The notes beneath the pieces were generated by a model. It worked only from the letters and a program-made list of their open reading frames with translations, did no database searches and was not told the DNA's origin. Shown in pieces: positions 25,640 through 35,619 of a DNA stretch of 64,000 nt (positions are counted from its first letter, which is position 1; the number at the start of each line of letters is the position of its first letter). The DNA is from Antrihabitans stalactiti. Lineage in GTDB: Bacteria; Actinomycetota; Actinomycetes; Mycobacteriales; Mycobacteriaceae. The stretch spans positions 248,001 through 312,000 of the forward strand of contig NZ_VCQU01000003.1 in NCBI RefSeq assembly GCF_012932915.1, read 5' to 3'. The translations under genes and the position numbers were made by a program.

Positions 25640-27004
25640 CTACAGCGTGACCAGCCGCGTGATGGCGCGGATCGGCAGCGGCAACCAGCTCGGGCGGTGC
25701 CGAGCTTCATAGACCGCTTCGTAGATCGCCTTGTCGAGTTGATACGCCTGCAATAGCGCCGGCTGGTCGCGCGGGTCCTCGTCTGCGACCTCCGCGTAAC
25801 CGTCGCAGAAAGCGTCGCTGTTGCGCGCCGTCCACTCCGTTGCGCGGAACTCGCGCTGCGACTGCGATCCCGCTGCCGCATCGGCCAACGGGTGCCTGCC
25901 TGCATAGTCGAACGACCGCAGCATCCCCGCGATATCGCGAAGCGGGCTGTCGGGTTGCCTGCGTTGCGCGATCGTCTTGACCGGCTCGCCCTCGAAATCG
26001 ATCAGCACCCATCGCGACGGGGTCCGCAGCGCCTGGCCGAGGTGTAGGTCGCCGTGAATCCGTTGGACGGCCGTGGGGCCCGCAGCAGCTGCCAGGTCGA
26101 ATACCGCCTCGGCCGCGCGGCGCTGATCGGCAATCTCCGGGATTGTGCGTACAGCATCGTCGAGGCGGCTACGCATTGCGTCGATGGCGACCTCCCGCGG
26201 CTCGCTGCCGAGCACGCGAGCGAGGTCGGCGTGCACATGCGCGACGGTCTCGCCGAGCCGATGCGATTCGCCGGCGAAATCGCTGCCGAGTTCGCTGGCG
26301 TGCAGGTCGGCTTCCGCGACAAGATCTCGCACGCTCGTCATTGCCATGTCCCAGCCGTCGACCCCATTGGGGACGAATTGGTGCGCGATCGCCACCGTGC
26401 CGGATTCGCTGCCCGCCTCCAATTCGATCCATCCGCGTAGGTGAGCGACGGAGTCGCAGCCTGCAGCGTCGAGGGCCATGTGCAATTCGAGGTCCGGGTT
26501 GATGCCCGGCTGAATGTGTCGGAACAGCTTGAGGATCAGGGACTCCCCGACGACGACACTCGTGTTGGACTGCTCGGCCCCGATCACCCGGCTGCGGCCC
26601 GTCGGCACGGTATGCGCCGACCCGCTTCGCCGAAATCGCAGCGCGCCGATGGACTGCGACTGTTCGAGTGCTTGCAGGTAGCGCACGACGACGTCGTGGT
26701 CGGACAATGCGTCGTAGCAGGCAACGGGCAGCGTGCCCGGTGGAAGCGCCCATGGCGCAAGTGCTTCCGGCACCTGCGCTCGGTACGCGAGCGGCACCTG
26801 GTACCGAGTAGCGCCGCCGTCGTCGAGCTCGACCACGACGATCAGGTGGTCGGCGGCAAGATCGTCTGCGGCTAGCAGGGGCTCACGGACAGCGATCCGA
26901 ACTCGGGCGATCGCGCCGTTCTTCGCCGAGAACCAGCGCTGTGTCGGTAACCACTGCGCCAGAACGGTTTCCAGTTCGGTATCGGTAGGTGTCGCCAATG
27001 TCAT
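25640..27004 (-). CDS. mak: maltokinase (Pep2/Mak)
   Basis: 454 residues. The N-terminal cap [18 protein letters not shown] and the kinase core [11 protein letters not shown] (catalytic loop) plus VLIDFEGEP (metal-binding DFE) identify maltokinase, which makes maltose-1-phosphate from maltose and ATP. Maltose-1-phosphate is the substrate of GlgE for alpha-glucan synthesis. The start overlaps the treS stop by four bases (ATGA, 27001-27004), giving translational coupling; TreS and Mak form a complex in mycobacteria. glgE and glgB are not in the window. Confidence 0.93.
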   Translation of the reverse strand: MTLATPTDTELETVLAQWLPTQRWFSAKNGAIARVRIAVREPLLAADDLAADHLIVVVELDDGGATRYQVPLAYRAQVPEALAPWALPPGTLPVACYDALSDHDVVVRYLQALEQSQSIGALRFRRSGSAHTVPTGRSRVIGAEQSNTSVVVGESLILKLFRHIQPGINPDLELHMALDAAGCDSVAHLRGWIELEAGSESGTVAIAHQFVPNGVDGWDMAMTSVRDLVAEADLHASELGSDFAGESHRLGETVAHVHADLARVLGSEPREVAIDAMRSRLDDAVRTIPEIADQRRAAEAVFDLAAAAGPTAVQRIHGDLHLGQALRTPSRWVLIDFEGEPVKTIAQRRQPDSPLRDIAGMLRSFDYAGRHPLADAAAGSQSQREFRATEWTARNSDAFCDGYAEVADEDPRDQPALLQAYQLDKAIYEAVYEARHRPSWLPLPIRAITRLVTL

Positions 27005-28845
27005 CGCTGTACCGCCGCTTCGGCCTCGCTGCTGACCAGGTGGCCGGACCGTCCTCCGTCGGTCGACGGGTCCGGCTGCAGCGCAAACCAATAGAACCCA
27101 TGACCGGGCAGCGTGATCATGTACTGCTCGGCGCCGATCTTCGGAAACGGAATCGACCCGGTCAGTTCCACCGGAATTCGACCTTCGAAATCCGAGAGGT
27201 CGAGGATCGCGGCCTGCGGGAATCGCGACAGATTGTTGACGCACAGGATGACGTCGCTGTCGCGGCGGTCCGTCTGCGACGGTGCCAGTTCACGAAGGTA
27301 GGAAAGTACCGACGGATTGTTGTTGCCGAGTTCGGTGAAGGTGCCGAGCCCGAACGCGGGATGCTGCTTGCGCACGTGGATCATCCGGCGGGTCCAGTGC
27401 AATAGCGTGCTGGTCGAACGCATTTGGGCCTCGACATTGACTGCCTGAAAACCGTATGTCGGGTCCATGATGACCGGCAAATACATTCGCCCCGGGTCGG
27501 CACGGGAGAACCCGGCGTTCCTGTCGGGCGTCCATTGCATCGGCGTACGGACCGAATCGCGGTCACCGAGCCAAATGTTGTCTCCCATACCGATTTCGTC
27601 GCCGTAGTACAACATCGGCGAGCCGGGCAGACTGAGCAGAAGCGCGGTGAAGAGCTCCAACTGATTTCGATCGTTTTCCAGCAACGGCGCCAGCCTGCGT
27701 CGAATGCCGATGTTCGCTTTCATTCGCGGGTCTTTGGCGTATTCGGCATACATGTAGTCACGTTCGTCGTCGGTGACCATCTCCAGCGTCAATTCATCGT
27801 GATTGCGCAGGAAGATTCCCCACTGCGCGGAACTGGGTATCGCAGGCGTCTGGGCCAGGATTTCCGAGATCGGGATGCGGGTCTGCCGTCGGACCGCCAT
27901 GAAGATTCGCGGCATCAGCGGGAAGTGGAATGCCATGTGGCACTCGTCGCCTCGCTCCGGCTCGCCGAAGTACTCGACGACGTCTGCCGGCCATTGATTC
28001 GCCTCGGCCAGCAACACCCGACCGGGATATTCGGTATCGACCACTTTTCGGCACCGTTTGAGATACGCATGTGTTTCGGGCAGATTCTCGCAGTTCGTAC
28101 CTTCGCGCGCGAAAAGGTAAGGGACGGCGTCCAATCGAAAACCGTCGATTCCGAGGTCGAGCCAAAAGCGCAGGACGTCGATCATTGCGTCGGCGACTTC
28201 GGGATTGTCGTAGTTGAGGTCGGGCTGGTGGGAAAAGAATCGGTGCCAGTAATACTGGCGTCGAACCGGATCCCACGTCCAGTTCGACTCCTCGGTGTCG
28301 ACGAAAATAATGCGCGCATCGGGGAAACCCGTATCGTCGTCCGCCCAGATGTAGTAATCACCGTACGGCCCAGTCGGATCGGTCCGTGATTGCTGAAACC
28401 ACGCATGCGTATCGGACGTGTGGTTCATAACAAGATCGGTAATGACGCGCATTCCTCGGCGGTGCGCTTGGTCGACGAGGGTGACGAAATCTTCGACGGT
28501 CCCGAATTCGGGTAGGACGAGCCGGAAATCTCTGATGTCGTATCCACCGTCGCGAAGCGGCGAGTCGTAGAACGGCGGCAGCCAAAGGCAATCGACGCCC
28601 AACCACGCGAGGTAATCGAGTTTGTCGGTCAATCCGGCGAGGTCGCCGGTGCCGTCATTCGTCGAGTCGGAGAACGCGCGGACCAACACCTCGTAGAACA
28701 CCGCGCGTTTGAACCATTGGTGGTCGACTCGAAGTGGTTTGGCGTGCGTAAAGGCGTCTGATTGAGCTTCGACCAAATGCCCGTCAGCCGTATGTCCCGT
28801 CGAGTCCGTCTGCGTCCTCGACAGTTCGTCCAGGGGTGTGTGCAC
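27001..28845 (-). CDS. treS: trehalose synthase (maltose alpha-D-glucosyltransferase)
   Basis: 614 residues, GH13 family. The start [18 protein letters not shown], nucleophile region [10 protein letters not shown], acid/base VLLAEANQW and [12 protein letters not shown] identify TreS, which interconverts trehalose and maltose. With the coupled maltokinase it channels trehalose into maltose-1-phosphate and glycogen-like glucan. The 233 bp upstream, shared with a divergent small gene, holds the promoter; no clear operator was found there. Confidence 0.95.
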   Translation of the reverse strand: MHTPLDELSRTQTDSTGHTADGHLVEAQSDAFTHAKPLRVDHQWFKRAVFYEVLVRAFSDSTNDGTGDLAGLTDKLDYLAWLGVDCLWLPPFYDSPLRDGGYDIRDFRLVLPEFGTVEDFVTLVDQAHRRGMRVITDLVMNHTSDTHAWFQQSRTDPTGPYGDYYIWADDDTGFPDARIIFVDTEESNWTWDPVRRQYYWHRFFSHQPDLNYDNPEVADAMIDVLRFWLDLGIDGFRLDAVPYLFAREGTNCENLPETHAYLKRCRKVVDTEYPGRVLLAEANQWPADVVEYFGEPERGDECHMAFHFPLMPRIFMAVRRQTRIPISEILAQTPAIPSSAQWGIFLRNHDELTLEMVTDDERDYMYAEYAKDPRMKANIGIRRRLAPLLENDRNQLELFTALLLSLPGSPMLYYGDEIGMGDNIWLGDRDSVRTPMQWTPDRNAGFSRADPGRMYLPVIMDPTYGFQAVNVEAQMRSTSTLLHWTRRMIHVRKQHPAFGLGTFTELGNNNPSVLSYLRELAPSQTDRRDSDVILCVNNLSRFPQAAILDLSDFEGRIPVELTGSIPFPKIGAEQYMITLPGHGFYWFALQPDPSTDGGRSGHLVSSEAEAAVQR

Positions 28846-29078
28846 TGTGCGCGATCCCTTCCGGCCGGGAACCGGCCATGGTGTTTCGTGCTCGATACCT
28901 GTCGATCGCCCTTGTATTCCGGTGGAATTCTCTCCGCAGGTCTTGATTGTGGTGTGTTACCTACCGTTTATCGGCTCGAGATAGTGCCTGCGGAAATTCA
29001 TCGGAACAATTTCTTCCAGCGAACCAGTCAGTATGGTAGTAATTGGTCTACTTCTCCCATTAAGGAGTAATCCGGAGT

Positions 29079-29279
29079 ATGGACAACGTCGTCAAATCTC
29101 CAAACCAGAGGGTCAACTTCTCGGTACTCGGCGCCGATTTGGTCGAATGGCTCATCGTCTGCTTGCTGTGCGCGGTCGCCACTGCGGGAGTTGCAGTGAT
29201 GACAGGGTCGGTAGTGTCTGCTGCCGTTGTGGGGGTCGTTGTATTCATCGCCAGCGCAGCGGTCGTAGCGCTGCTCTGA
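29079..29279 (+). CDS. small two-helix membrane protein
   Basis: 66 residues: a 20-residue polar N-terminus, then two hydrophobic segments (LVEWLIVCLLCAVATAGVAV and a second Val/Ala-rich one ending ALL). AAGGAG lies about 12 bases before the ATG. It is divergent from treS and convergent with a small gene on the other strand 7 bp away. No family is recognised. Confidence 0.6.
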   Translation: MDNVVKSPNQRVNFSVLGADLVEWLIVCLLCAVATAGVAVMTGSVVSAAVVGVVVFIASAAVVALL

Positions 29280-29286
29280 GCGCCCA

Positions 29287-29496
29287 CTACGGGCTCGGCT
29301 GCGGGAGGTCCGGGGTGTCGCAGTCGGCGACCTTCGGATTGACCCCCACATAGTTGAGTGGACCCGCGACGATCGTCAGCGCGATCGTCCCCATGCCGGC
29401 ACAGGTATCTGCCGGACCTTTGTAGTAACCACGTTGCCCGGCGGCCAAAGCGCCGATGATCAACCAGATCAAGACAATAACTGCTGCGATACGCAT
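29287..29496 (-). CDS. small secreted or membrane-anchored protein
   Basis: 69 residues: an N-terminal hydrophobic helix (MRIAAVIVLIWLIIGALAAG) then a short exported part with two cysteines (DTCAGM and VADCDTP) that could form a disulphide, ending in a Pro-rich tail. GGAGG stands upstream of the ATG at 29496. It resembles the small exported actinobacterial proteins with an RG-YYKG segment after the helix (QRGYYKGPADTC). Function unknown. The sdh terminator hairpin is just upstream. Confidence 0.65.
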   Translation of the reverse strand: MRIAAVIVLIWLIIGALAAGQRGYYKGPADTCAGMGTIALTIVAGPLNYVGVNPKVADCDTPDLPQPSP

Positions 29497-29510
29497 TTCG
29501 CAGCCTCCGT

Positions 29511-29551
29511 TCGTAGGTGTGGGCTTCCCCGAGGGGTACCCACACCTACGA
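29511..29551. terminator. hairpin downstream of the sdh operon
   Basis: Arms TCGTAGGTGTGGG (29511-29523) and CCCACACCTACGA (29539-29551) pair perfectly over 13 bp, with an inner CCCC-GA-GGGG stem in the loop. It lies 17 bp beyond the sdhB stop on the minus strand and before the small-protein start, so it is the probable operon terminator. Confidence 0.75.
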
Positions 29552-29568
29552 CGGTGGAAACGCAAAAA

Positions 29569-30315
29569 CTAGCGTCTGAAGAGCTTGTTCCCGAGCCAGA
29601 CGATCGGGTCGTACTTTTTGTCGGCTACACGTTCTTTCATGGGGATCAACGCGTTGTCGGTGATCTTGATGTGCTCGGGGCACACCTCGGTGCAGCACTT
29701 CGTGATGTTGCACAAGCCGAGCCCGTGCTCCTCCTGCGCGTCGTTGCGGCGGTCTGCGACGTCGAGAGGATGCATCTCTAGCTCGGCGATGCGCATGAGG
29801 TACCGCGGACCCGCGAACGACTCCTTGTTCTCCTCATGATCGCGGACGACGTGACAAGTGTTCTGGCACAGAAAGCATTCGATGCATTTGCGGAATTCCT
29901 GCGACCGCTCGACGTCGACCTGCTGCATCCGGTACTCGCCCGGCTTCAAATTGGGCGGCGGCGTGAACGAGGGGATCTCGCGCGCCTTTTTGTAGTTGAA
30001 CGACACATCGGTGACGAGGTCTCGCATCACGGGGAAGGTCCGCATCGGAGTGACCGTGATGACGTCGGTCTCTTCGAACGTCGACATGCGAGTCATACAG
30101 AGCAGACGCGGACGGCCGTTGATCTCGGCTGAGCACGATCCGCATTTGCCCGCCTTGCAGTTCCATCGAACGGCGAGGTCCGGCGTCTGAGTCTGCTGCA
30201 GCCGGTGAATGATGTCGAGGACGACTTCGCCCTCTTTCACCTCGACTGTGTAGTCCTTCAGCTCACCGCCTTCGATATCACCGCGCCACACTCGGAATTG
30301 TGCGTCGTAACTCAT
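29569..30315 (-). CDS. sdhB: succinate dehydrogenase iron-sulfur subunit
   Basis: 248 residues. The [2Fe-2S] domain has CKAGKCGSCSAEINGRPRLLC; the C-terminal part carries the [4Fe-4S] and [3Fe-4S] clusters, seen as CIECFLCQNTC and CNITKCCTEVCPEH. It passes electrons from SdhA to the membrane subunit. It overlaps the sdhA stop by ATGA (30312-30315) and has AGGGAGG 5 bases upstream. Gene order and sequence type match mycobacterial Rv0247c (Sdh1). Confidence 0.93.
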   Translation of the reverse strand: MSYDAQFRVWRGDIEGGELKDYTVEVKEGEVVLDIIHRLQQTQTPDLAVRWNCKAGKCGSCSAEINGRPRLLCMTRMSTFEETDVITVTPMRTFPVMRDLVTDVSFNYKKAREIPSFTPPPNLKPGEYRMQQVDVERSQEFRKCIECFLCQNTCHVVRDHEENKESFAGPRYLMRIAELEMHPLDVADRRNDAQEEHGLGLCNITKCCTEVCPEHIKITDNALIPMKERVADKKYDPIVWLGNKLFRR

Positions 30316-32219
30316 GACGTCCTCCCTGGATGGTCGGCGAGTTCGGCTTCGGTGAAGTACTTCTCGGCTTCGGCGATATCGATGAGTTCCAGCAGGTCGG
30401 GGCGCATAGGGATCTGAGCCTTCGGCGTCACCGTCACACCGGGAACGAATTTGTTGCCGACGGACCTGTCGACCTCGCAGACCAGCAGCGTGTTGCGCCA
30501 CTGAGCTTCCATCTTCGGGTGGTCGTCGCGGGTGTGGCCGCCGCGGCTTTCGGTCCGCAGCAATGCCGCCTTGGCCACACATTCGCTGACCAGCAACATG
30601 TTTCGCATGTCGATCGCCACATGCCAACCGGGGTTGAACTGTCGGCCGCCCGACACCGCGACGTTCTCGTAGCGATCACGCAAGACGACAAGCTTCTCGA
30701 TCGCTTCTTGGACCTCGTTCTCCTTGCGGATGATCCCGACGAGCTCGTTCATCACCTTCTGCAGGTCCGAGTGCAACGTGTACGGGTTCTCCCCGCTGTC
30801 GCCGAACGGAGCAAGCGCTCCCGCCGCAGCATCCTCGACATCGGCTTCGGACACTGTGGGGCGTTCGGCAAGGCCTTCGATGTACGAGGCGGCGCCGAGG
30901 CCCGCGCGGCGACCGAAGACGAGCAGGTCCGACAGCGAGTTGCCGCCGAGCCGGTTCGAGCCGTGCATGCCGCCCGAGCACTCCCCCGCTGCGAACAAGC
31001 CAGGGACCGTTGCGGCCGCGGTGTCCGGATCGACTTCGACCCCACCCATCACGTAGTGACAGGTCGGCCCGACTTCCATCGGCTCCTTGGTGATGTCGAC
31101 GTCCGCCAGTTCCTTGAACTGGTGGTGCATCGACGGCAGCCGGCGAATGATCTCGGCCGCAGGCATGCGCGACGCGATGTCGAGGTAGACACCGCCGTTC
31201 GGAGTTCCCCTGCCTTCCTTGACTTCCGTGTTGATTGCTCGCGCGACTTCGTCACGGGGAAGTAGGTCGGGCGTGCGACGAGCCGAATCGTTGTCCGCGA
31301 GCCACTTGTCGGCTTCTTCTTCGGATTCCGCGTACTGACCTTTGAACACCGGGGGGATGTAGTCGAACATGAACCGCTTGCCGTCGGTGTTCTTCAGTAC
31401 TCCACCGTCGCCGCGGACGCCTTCGGTGACCAGGATGCCTCGGACACTCGGTGGCCACACCATGCCGGTCGGATGGAACTGCAGGAATTCCATGTTGATC
31501 AGCGTTGCGCCTGCCCGCAGGGCCAGCGCATGACCGTCCCCTGTGTACTCCCACGAGTTCGACGTCACGATGTAGGACTTGCCGATGCCACCGGTCGCCA
31601 GCACAACCGCAGGCGTCTCGAACAATACGAGATTGCCGGTTTCGCGGTAGTACCCGAACGCGCCGGAAATCCGGTCACCGTCTTTGAGCAGCTCGGTGAT
31701 GGTGCACTCGGCGAAGATCTTGATCCGCGCCTCGTAATCGCCGGTCTCCTTGAAGTCCTCCTGCTGCAGCGAGACGATCTTCTGCTGCATCGTTCGGATG
31801 ATCTCCAGGCCGGTGCGGTCGCCGACGTGCGCGAGCCGCGGCCACGTGTGACCACCGAAGTTGCGCTGGCTGATCCGGCCGTCCTTGGTGCGGTCGAACA
31901 ATGCGCCGTAGGTCTCGAGTTCCCAGACGCGGTCGGGCGCCTCCTTGGCGTGCAGCTCGGCCATCCGCCAGTTGTTCAGGAACTTGCCGCCGCGCATCGT
32001 GTCTTTGAAGTGGGTCTGCCAGTTGTCGTTCGGGTTCGCGTTGCCCATCGACGCCGCGCACCCGCCTTCGGCCATGACGGTGTGTGCCTTGCCGAAGAGC
32101 GACTTACACACGACGGCGACCGAGTGGCCACGCTCGCGTGCCTCGATAACTGCGCGCAGCCCAGCACCACCGGCACCGATTACGACTACGTCGTACTTGT
32201 GCCGTTCAACTTCTGCCAT
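30312..32219 (-). CDS. sdhA: succinate dehydrogenase flavoprotein subunit
   Basis: 635 residues. The FAD Rossmann motif VVVIGAGGAGLRAVIEA, the covalent-FAD His region QRNFGGHTWPRLAHVGDRTG, the active-site segments LQFHPTGM and GVRGDGGVLKN, and CHYVMGGVEVD identify SdhA/FrdA. It oxidises succinate to fumarate in the TCA cycle. Length and order correspond to Rv0248c of the Sdh1 complex. sdhB follows with an ATGA overlap; the membrane subunit gene precedes by 31 bp. Confidence 0.95.
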   Translation of the reverse strand: MAEVERHKYDVVVIGAGGAGLRAVIEARERGHSVAVVCKSLFGKAHTVMAEGGCAASMGNANPNDNWQTHFKDTMRGGKFLNNWRMAELHAKEAPDRVWELETYGALFDRTKDGRISQRNFGGHTWPRLAHVGDRTGLEIIRTMQQKIVSLQQEDFKETGDYEARIKIFAECTITELLKDGDRISGAFGYYRETGNLVLFETPAVVLATGGIGKSYIVTSNSWEYTGDGHALALRAGATLINMEFLQFHPTGMVWPPSVRGILVTEGVRGDGGVLKNTDGKRFMFDYIPPVFKGQYAESEEEADKWLADNDSARRTPDLLPRDEVARAINTEVKEGRGTPNGGVYLDIASRMPAAEIIRRLPSMHHQFKELADVDITKEPMEVGPTCHYVMGGVEVDPDTAAATVPGLFAAGECSGGMHGSNRLGGNSLSDLLVFGRRAGLGAASYIEGLAERPTVSEADVEDAAAGALAPFGDSGENPYTLHSDLQKVMNELVGIIRKENEVQEAIEKLVVLRDRYENVAVSGGRQFNPGWHVAIDMRNMLLVSECVAKAALLRTESRGGHTRDDHPKMEAQWRNTLLVCEVDRSVGNKFVPGVTVTPKAQIPMRPDLLELIDIAEAEKYFTEAELADHPGRTS

Positions 32220-32250
32220 AGAGATTCGATCCTTAGCTGAACTAGGAGTG

Positions 32251-33069
32251 CTATCCGATGAATCGCAGGTCTGAGATCGTTCCGCTCGCGACGAGCATGA
32301 TGTAGAAATCGGTGAGCATCAGGGTGCCCAGCGTGATCCACGCCAGCTGCATGTGCCGTGTGTTGAGTTTCGATACCTGCGTCCAGATCCAATAGCGGAC
32401 TGGGTGTTTCGAGAAGTGCTTCAGCCGTCCGCCCGTGATGTGGCGGCACGAATGGCACGACAACGTGTAGGCCCAGAGCAAGATCACGTTGCCGAGGAGG
32501 ATGACATTGCCGAGGCCGAACCCGAACCCACCAGGACTGTGGAACGCCACGATCGCGTCGTAGGTGTTGATGATCGAAATGATCGCGGCCGCATAGAACA
32601 AGTAGCGGTGCGCGTTCTGAATGATCAGCGGAAAGCGCGTCTCACCCGAGTACTTCGCGTGCGGTTCGGCGACCGCACAGGCGGGCGGCGACAACCAGAA
32701 GGCGCGGTAGTACGCCTTTCGGTAGTAGTAGCAGGTCAGCCGGAACAAGAGCAGGAACGGCAGGCCGACGAACGCCAACGGAATGATCATCGGCAGGTCC
32801 GGAAGCGGAGTGCCGAAATGGCTCGAGCCTTCCACACACGATGTCGACAGACATGGTGAGTAGAAAGGGGTCAAGTAGTGGTAATCCGCGACGTAGTACG
32901 CGCTTCGGACGAACGATCTCGTTCCCGCGTATACGACGAAGATCCCAAGGCCGATGGCTGTCACCAATGGGGGCAGCCACCAGCGATCCGTCCTGAGCGT
33001 GCGTGCGGCGATCTGTGCCCGTGAAGGGGAAAAGACCCCGGTGCTTTGTTCGTTGGCTGGTGCGCTCAC
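32251..33069 (-). CDS. sdhC: succinate dehydrogenase membrane subunit (Rv0249c-like)
   Basis: 272 residues with five hydrophobic helices. Rv0249c of M. tuberculosis is of the same size and position. Cys/His clusters are visible: CAVAEPH near residue 130 and SCHSCRHITGG near 210. From memory, the mycobacterial Sdh1 cryo-EM structure reported a membrane-embedded Rieske-type [2Fe-2S] cluster in this subunit, and these residues are candidate ligands. GTG 33069 overlaps the preceding stop as GTGA. It anchors SdhAB and passes electrons to menaquinone. Confidence 0.85.
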   Translation of the reverse strand: MSAPANEQSTGVFSPSRAQIAARTLRTDRWWLPPLVTAIGLGIFVVYAGTRSFVRSAYYVADYHYLTPFYSPCLSTSCVEGSSHFGTPLPDLPMIIPLAFVGLPFLLLFRLTCYYYRKAYYRAFWLSPPACAVAEPHAKYSGETRFPLIIQNAHRYLFYAAAIISIINTYDAIVAFHSPGGFGFGLGNVILLGNVILLWAYTLSCHSCRHITGGRLKHFSKHPVRYWIWTQVSKLNTRHMQLAWITLGTLMLTDFYIMLVASGTISDLRFIG

Positions 33070-33359
33070 TTGGTCCGCTCGCGCGAGTGGAACCCGAGAC
33101 CCTCGTCCTGAGCGCCCAACCATGCTGACTCGTCGGACTTGTTGTCCGGAACGTAGATGACGTCGCGCTTGGGCGCGCTCGACGTGACCTTCGGCGGCGG
33201 TGACTCTTCGAGCTCTGCGACGTCGATATCGAGTCGATCGAGGTCGTTTGCCAATCGGCGCACCGACCGGGCGTCGCCGTATTGCGAACGCAGGGTGCCG
33301 ATGCACTGTCTGAGCTGGCCCAATGTCTGGTGTAGCTCGTTGAATTCGGTGGGTGCCAT
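33066..33359 (-). CDS. conserved protein, first gene of the sdh operon (Rv0250c-like)
   Basis: 97 residues, starting MAPTEFNELHQTLGQLRQCI. A predicted two-helix coiled N-terminal part (DARSVRRLANDLDRLDIDVAEL) is followed by a flexible tail with EESPPPKV and VIYVPD. The length equals that of Rv0250c, which heads the same operon in M. tuberculosis. A soluble accessory of the Sdh1 complex is inferred from the GTGA-overlapping arrangement; no catalytic motif is seen. Confidence 0.75.
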   Translation of the reverse strand: MAPTEFNELHQTLGQLRQCIGTLRSQYGDARSVRRLANDLDRLDIDVAELEESPPPKVTSSAPKRDVIYVPDNKSDESAWLGAQDEGLGFHSRERTK

Positions 33360-33380
33360 GTGTGTACCTCCGAGGGGCTG

Positions 33381-33396
33381 TGTGACGGAACGCACA
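33381..33396 (+). promoter_or_regulatory. CRP/GlxR-like site upstream of the sdh operon
   Basis: TGTGACGGAACGCACA fits the CRP-type consensus TGTGA-N6-TCACA with one mismatch. Its centre is about 30 bp before the operon start codon. GlxR, the CRP homologue of corynebacteria, is known to bind the sdhCAB promoter, which makes cAMP-linked control of this operon plausible. Confidence 0.5.
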
Positions 33397-33492
33397 CTAC
33401 GTCATCATAGGTGGCGCTACTGGGTAGTTCGCTAGACGAAGTGTCGACCTGGAAACGTGACCCTCGTCACTCTCCATCGTGCCAGAAAACGG

Positions 33493-34458
33493 TCAGCCTG
33501 CAGCGAGTTCGATGGCCGCTTTCGGCATCGCGAGTTCGCGCACTCGTTGGACCAGGCCGGCGATCGCATGCGCAACGTCCGGCGCTCGTTCGAGCAGCAC
33601 GCTGTGACCGGCGCCGTCGAGGCACACCAGTTCGGAACCGGGTAGCCGGGCGGCCATGGCAACCGAATGGGTGAACGGCGTCATCAAGTCGTCGGAGCCG
33701 CCGAGGACAAGTGACGGAATGTTTTCCAGCATCGGCAGGGTCTCGGATTCGTCGAAGCCGATGAACGAATCGACGAAGCTCGTCATCGTCACCACCGACG
33801 TGTCGTTCAGCATGGCTGCGGCGACGGCGACCATCTTGGGGCTCACCTTGCCGCCGCCGAACATGGTGTTGCGGACGATCGCTTCACATACCTTGCTGCT
33901 CAATCGTTTCGACATGTGCATGAAGCCCGGCGCGCGTTCGACAGCGCGGCACAGCATCGACATGGCGGGGCGGCGCAACCAGCGGCCCATCCCGTCGTCG
34001 GCAAGTCCGTTGGCCGCTGACGCGATCAGCCCGATACCGGCGATCCGGGTGCCGATGGCTTCGGGGTTCTGCCGTGCGTAGACGAGGGCAGTCATCGCGC
34101 CCATCGAATGGCCGACGAGAATTATCGGTCCGGCAGGGACGACGGCGCGGATCACGGCGTCGAGATCGTGGCCGAGTTGATCGATCGTGTACGTCTCGAC
34201 CGGTGCTTCGCCGGAGGCGCCGTGGCCGCGATGGTCGTAGAAGACCATGCGCACTTCGGCTCCCCACGCGTTGGAGAGGTAGCTGCGGAGGTAGCGCCAG
34301 GAATCGGCGCGAAGGCAGTGACCGTGTACGAAGACGACCGTGAGCGGTGCGTTTCTGTGGCCGAATTCGCGGCCTGCGAGCGGGACTCCATCATCGGCCG
34401 ACACCGTGAAGCGATGACCGTCGAAGTCGGCGGCGGCTACATGTTGAGTAGACAGCAT
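33493..34458 (-). CDS. alpha/beta hydrolase
   Basis: 321 residues. Oxyanion strand VFVHGHCLRADSW, DHRGHG, nucleophile elbow VGHSMGAMTAL (Ser near 119), acid region VLGGSDDLMTP and terminal GAGHSVLLE. The insert after strand 6 forms a helical cap. This is a generic esterase/lipase-like fold seen often in mycolata; the substrate is unknown. It is monocistronic, downstream of the LitR gene in the same orientation with a 231 bp gap. Confidence 0.85.
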   Translation of the reverse strand: MLSTQHVAAADFDGHRFTVSADDGVPLAGREFGHRNAPLTVVFVHGHCLRADSWRYLRSYLSNAWGAEVRMVFYDHRGHGASGEAPVETYTIDQLGHDLDAVIRAVVPAGPIILVGHSMGAMTALVYARQNPEAIGTRIAGIGLIASAANGLADDGMGRWLRRPAMSMLCRAVERAPGFMHMSKRLSSKVCEAIVRNTMFGGGKVSPKMVAVAAAMLNDTSVVTMTSFVDSFIGFDESETLPMLENIPSLVLGGSDDLMTPFTHSVAMAARLPGSELVCLDGAGHSVLLERAPDVAHAIAGLVQRVRELAMPKAAIELAAG

Positions 34459-34689
34459 CGAGGTCTCCCGGGTTTGGGTTCCTGACTCGGATGTCGCCGT
34501 GTCGGGCGAGTCCGTTACTGCGTATTCGTTGCTGGATCACCTGGGTATTGGGATGGTTACCCAGAAATAGCTATTACGGTGCAGGTGACATGCAACCGTT
34601 ATTGAGCCGGTGTCGAACTGAAGCCGCAGCGCGCTGATCCGCCTTTTATCCAAACATCTTGCGAAATGTCTAGAGCCACTTAGAAATCG

Positions 34690-35565
34690 CTACGAGGCGC
34701 GCTGTTGGAGAAGGTCGACAGCGGCCGGGAGGCTGTCGATGCGCCCCACTTCCGGCGGCAGATCCACATCGTCCCAGCCGGGGCCTGCGACGAAAACCCG
34801 CGCTTGCGCGTCGATTGCCGTCTGTACTGCCGACAGGTCGGCGGTATCGGGACCCTGTGCCCACAACACCGCCGTCGCGCGACCCTCGCCGCGGCTGAGC
34901 GCATCGCCCAAGGCGTCGTCGGGCACCCCGGCGCCGAGCATGCTCGCCGCGACATGCGCTTCGGCGAGTGCTGCGCGCAATGCTTCCAGCGGCAGCGCAT
35001 GCGATTCGTTCGACGTGCACGCCAACACGACGGCATTGCGCCGATCAGCTGCAGGGGCAGGCAATCGGTGCAGGCTCGTCGTGACCGCCCACGACAGGAT
35101 GTGTTCGACGTCGATGCAACCGCCGGCGTCGTACTGCTGTTCGACCACGCTCGCGAACGCAGGTCGGCAGAGGTGGTCCCACGTGGCGACCACGCCGTGT
35201 TCGCGGAAGTTGCTGTCGAGTATGCCGAGCAGGTCGGCCGAATCGAGTCGAAAAGCCGCGGCCAGCAACCGGTCGAGGTCGTCCGATGCGGGTTGACGCT
35301 GCGGAATAGCCGTCCGTGCAGCGCTTGCTGGGCTCGCCCCCGCGCGGATAAGCGCGACCATTCTTTCGAGGATCGCGATGTCGGCTTCCGTGTAGTTGCG
35401 GTGCCTGCCGCGTTGATGACGTTGCGGGCCGATCCCGTACCGCAAGGTCCAGCTCCGGAGCGTGGGCGTCGGCACGCCAAGGCGCTCGGCAACGGCACGC
35501 ACCGTGTACGCGGGCGTGCTCTGGTCGATGACGAGTTGTGTGTCGATGTCCCCATCTTCGCGCAT
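34690..35565 (-). CDS. litR: MerR-type regulator with cobalamin-binding domain (LitR/CarH-like photoreceptor)
   Basis: 291 residues. The MerR helix-turn-helix is YTVRAVAERLGVPTPTLRSW with WTLRYGIGPQR; the middle helical bundle has the W-to-EH pattern (ATWDHL...IDVEHILSWAVTTS) that holds adenosylcobalamin above the C-terminal B12 domain, where NESHALPLEAL contains the candidate Co-ligand His. LitR/CarH proteins repress in the dark and release DNA when light breaks the Co-C bond. It is divergent from an ECF sigma gene, as in the Streptomyces litR-litS pair. The symbol is assigned by this similarity. Confidence 0.8.
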   Translation of the reverse strand: MREDGDIDTQLVIDQSTPAYTVRAVAERLGVPTPTLRSWTLRYGIGPQRHQRGRHRNYTEADIAILERMVALIRAGASPASAARTAIPQRQPASDDLDRLLAAAFRLDSADLLGILDSNFREHGVVATWDHLCRPAFASVVEQQYDAGGCIDVEHILSWAVTTSLHRLPAPAADRRNAVVLACTSNESHALPLEALRAALAEAHVAASMLGAGVPDDALGDALSRGEGRATAVLWAQGPDTADLSAVQTAIDAQARVFVAGPGWDDVDLPPEVGRIDSLPAAVDLLQQRAS

Positions 35566-35619
35566 GCCGCCAACGGATTGGTGTTTGCCGAGACTATCCG
35601 CCGATCATGACCGAAAAAA

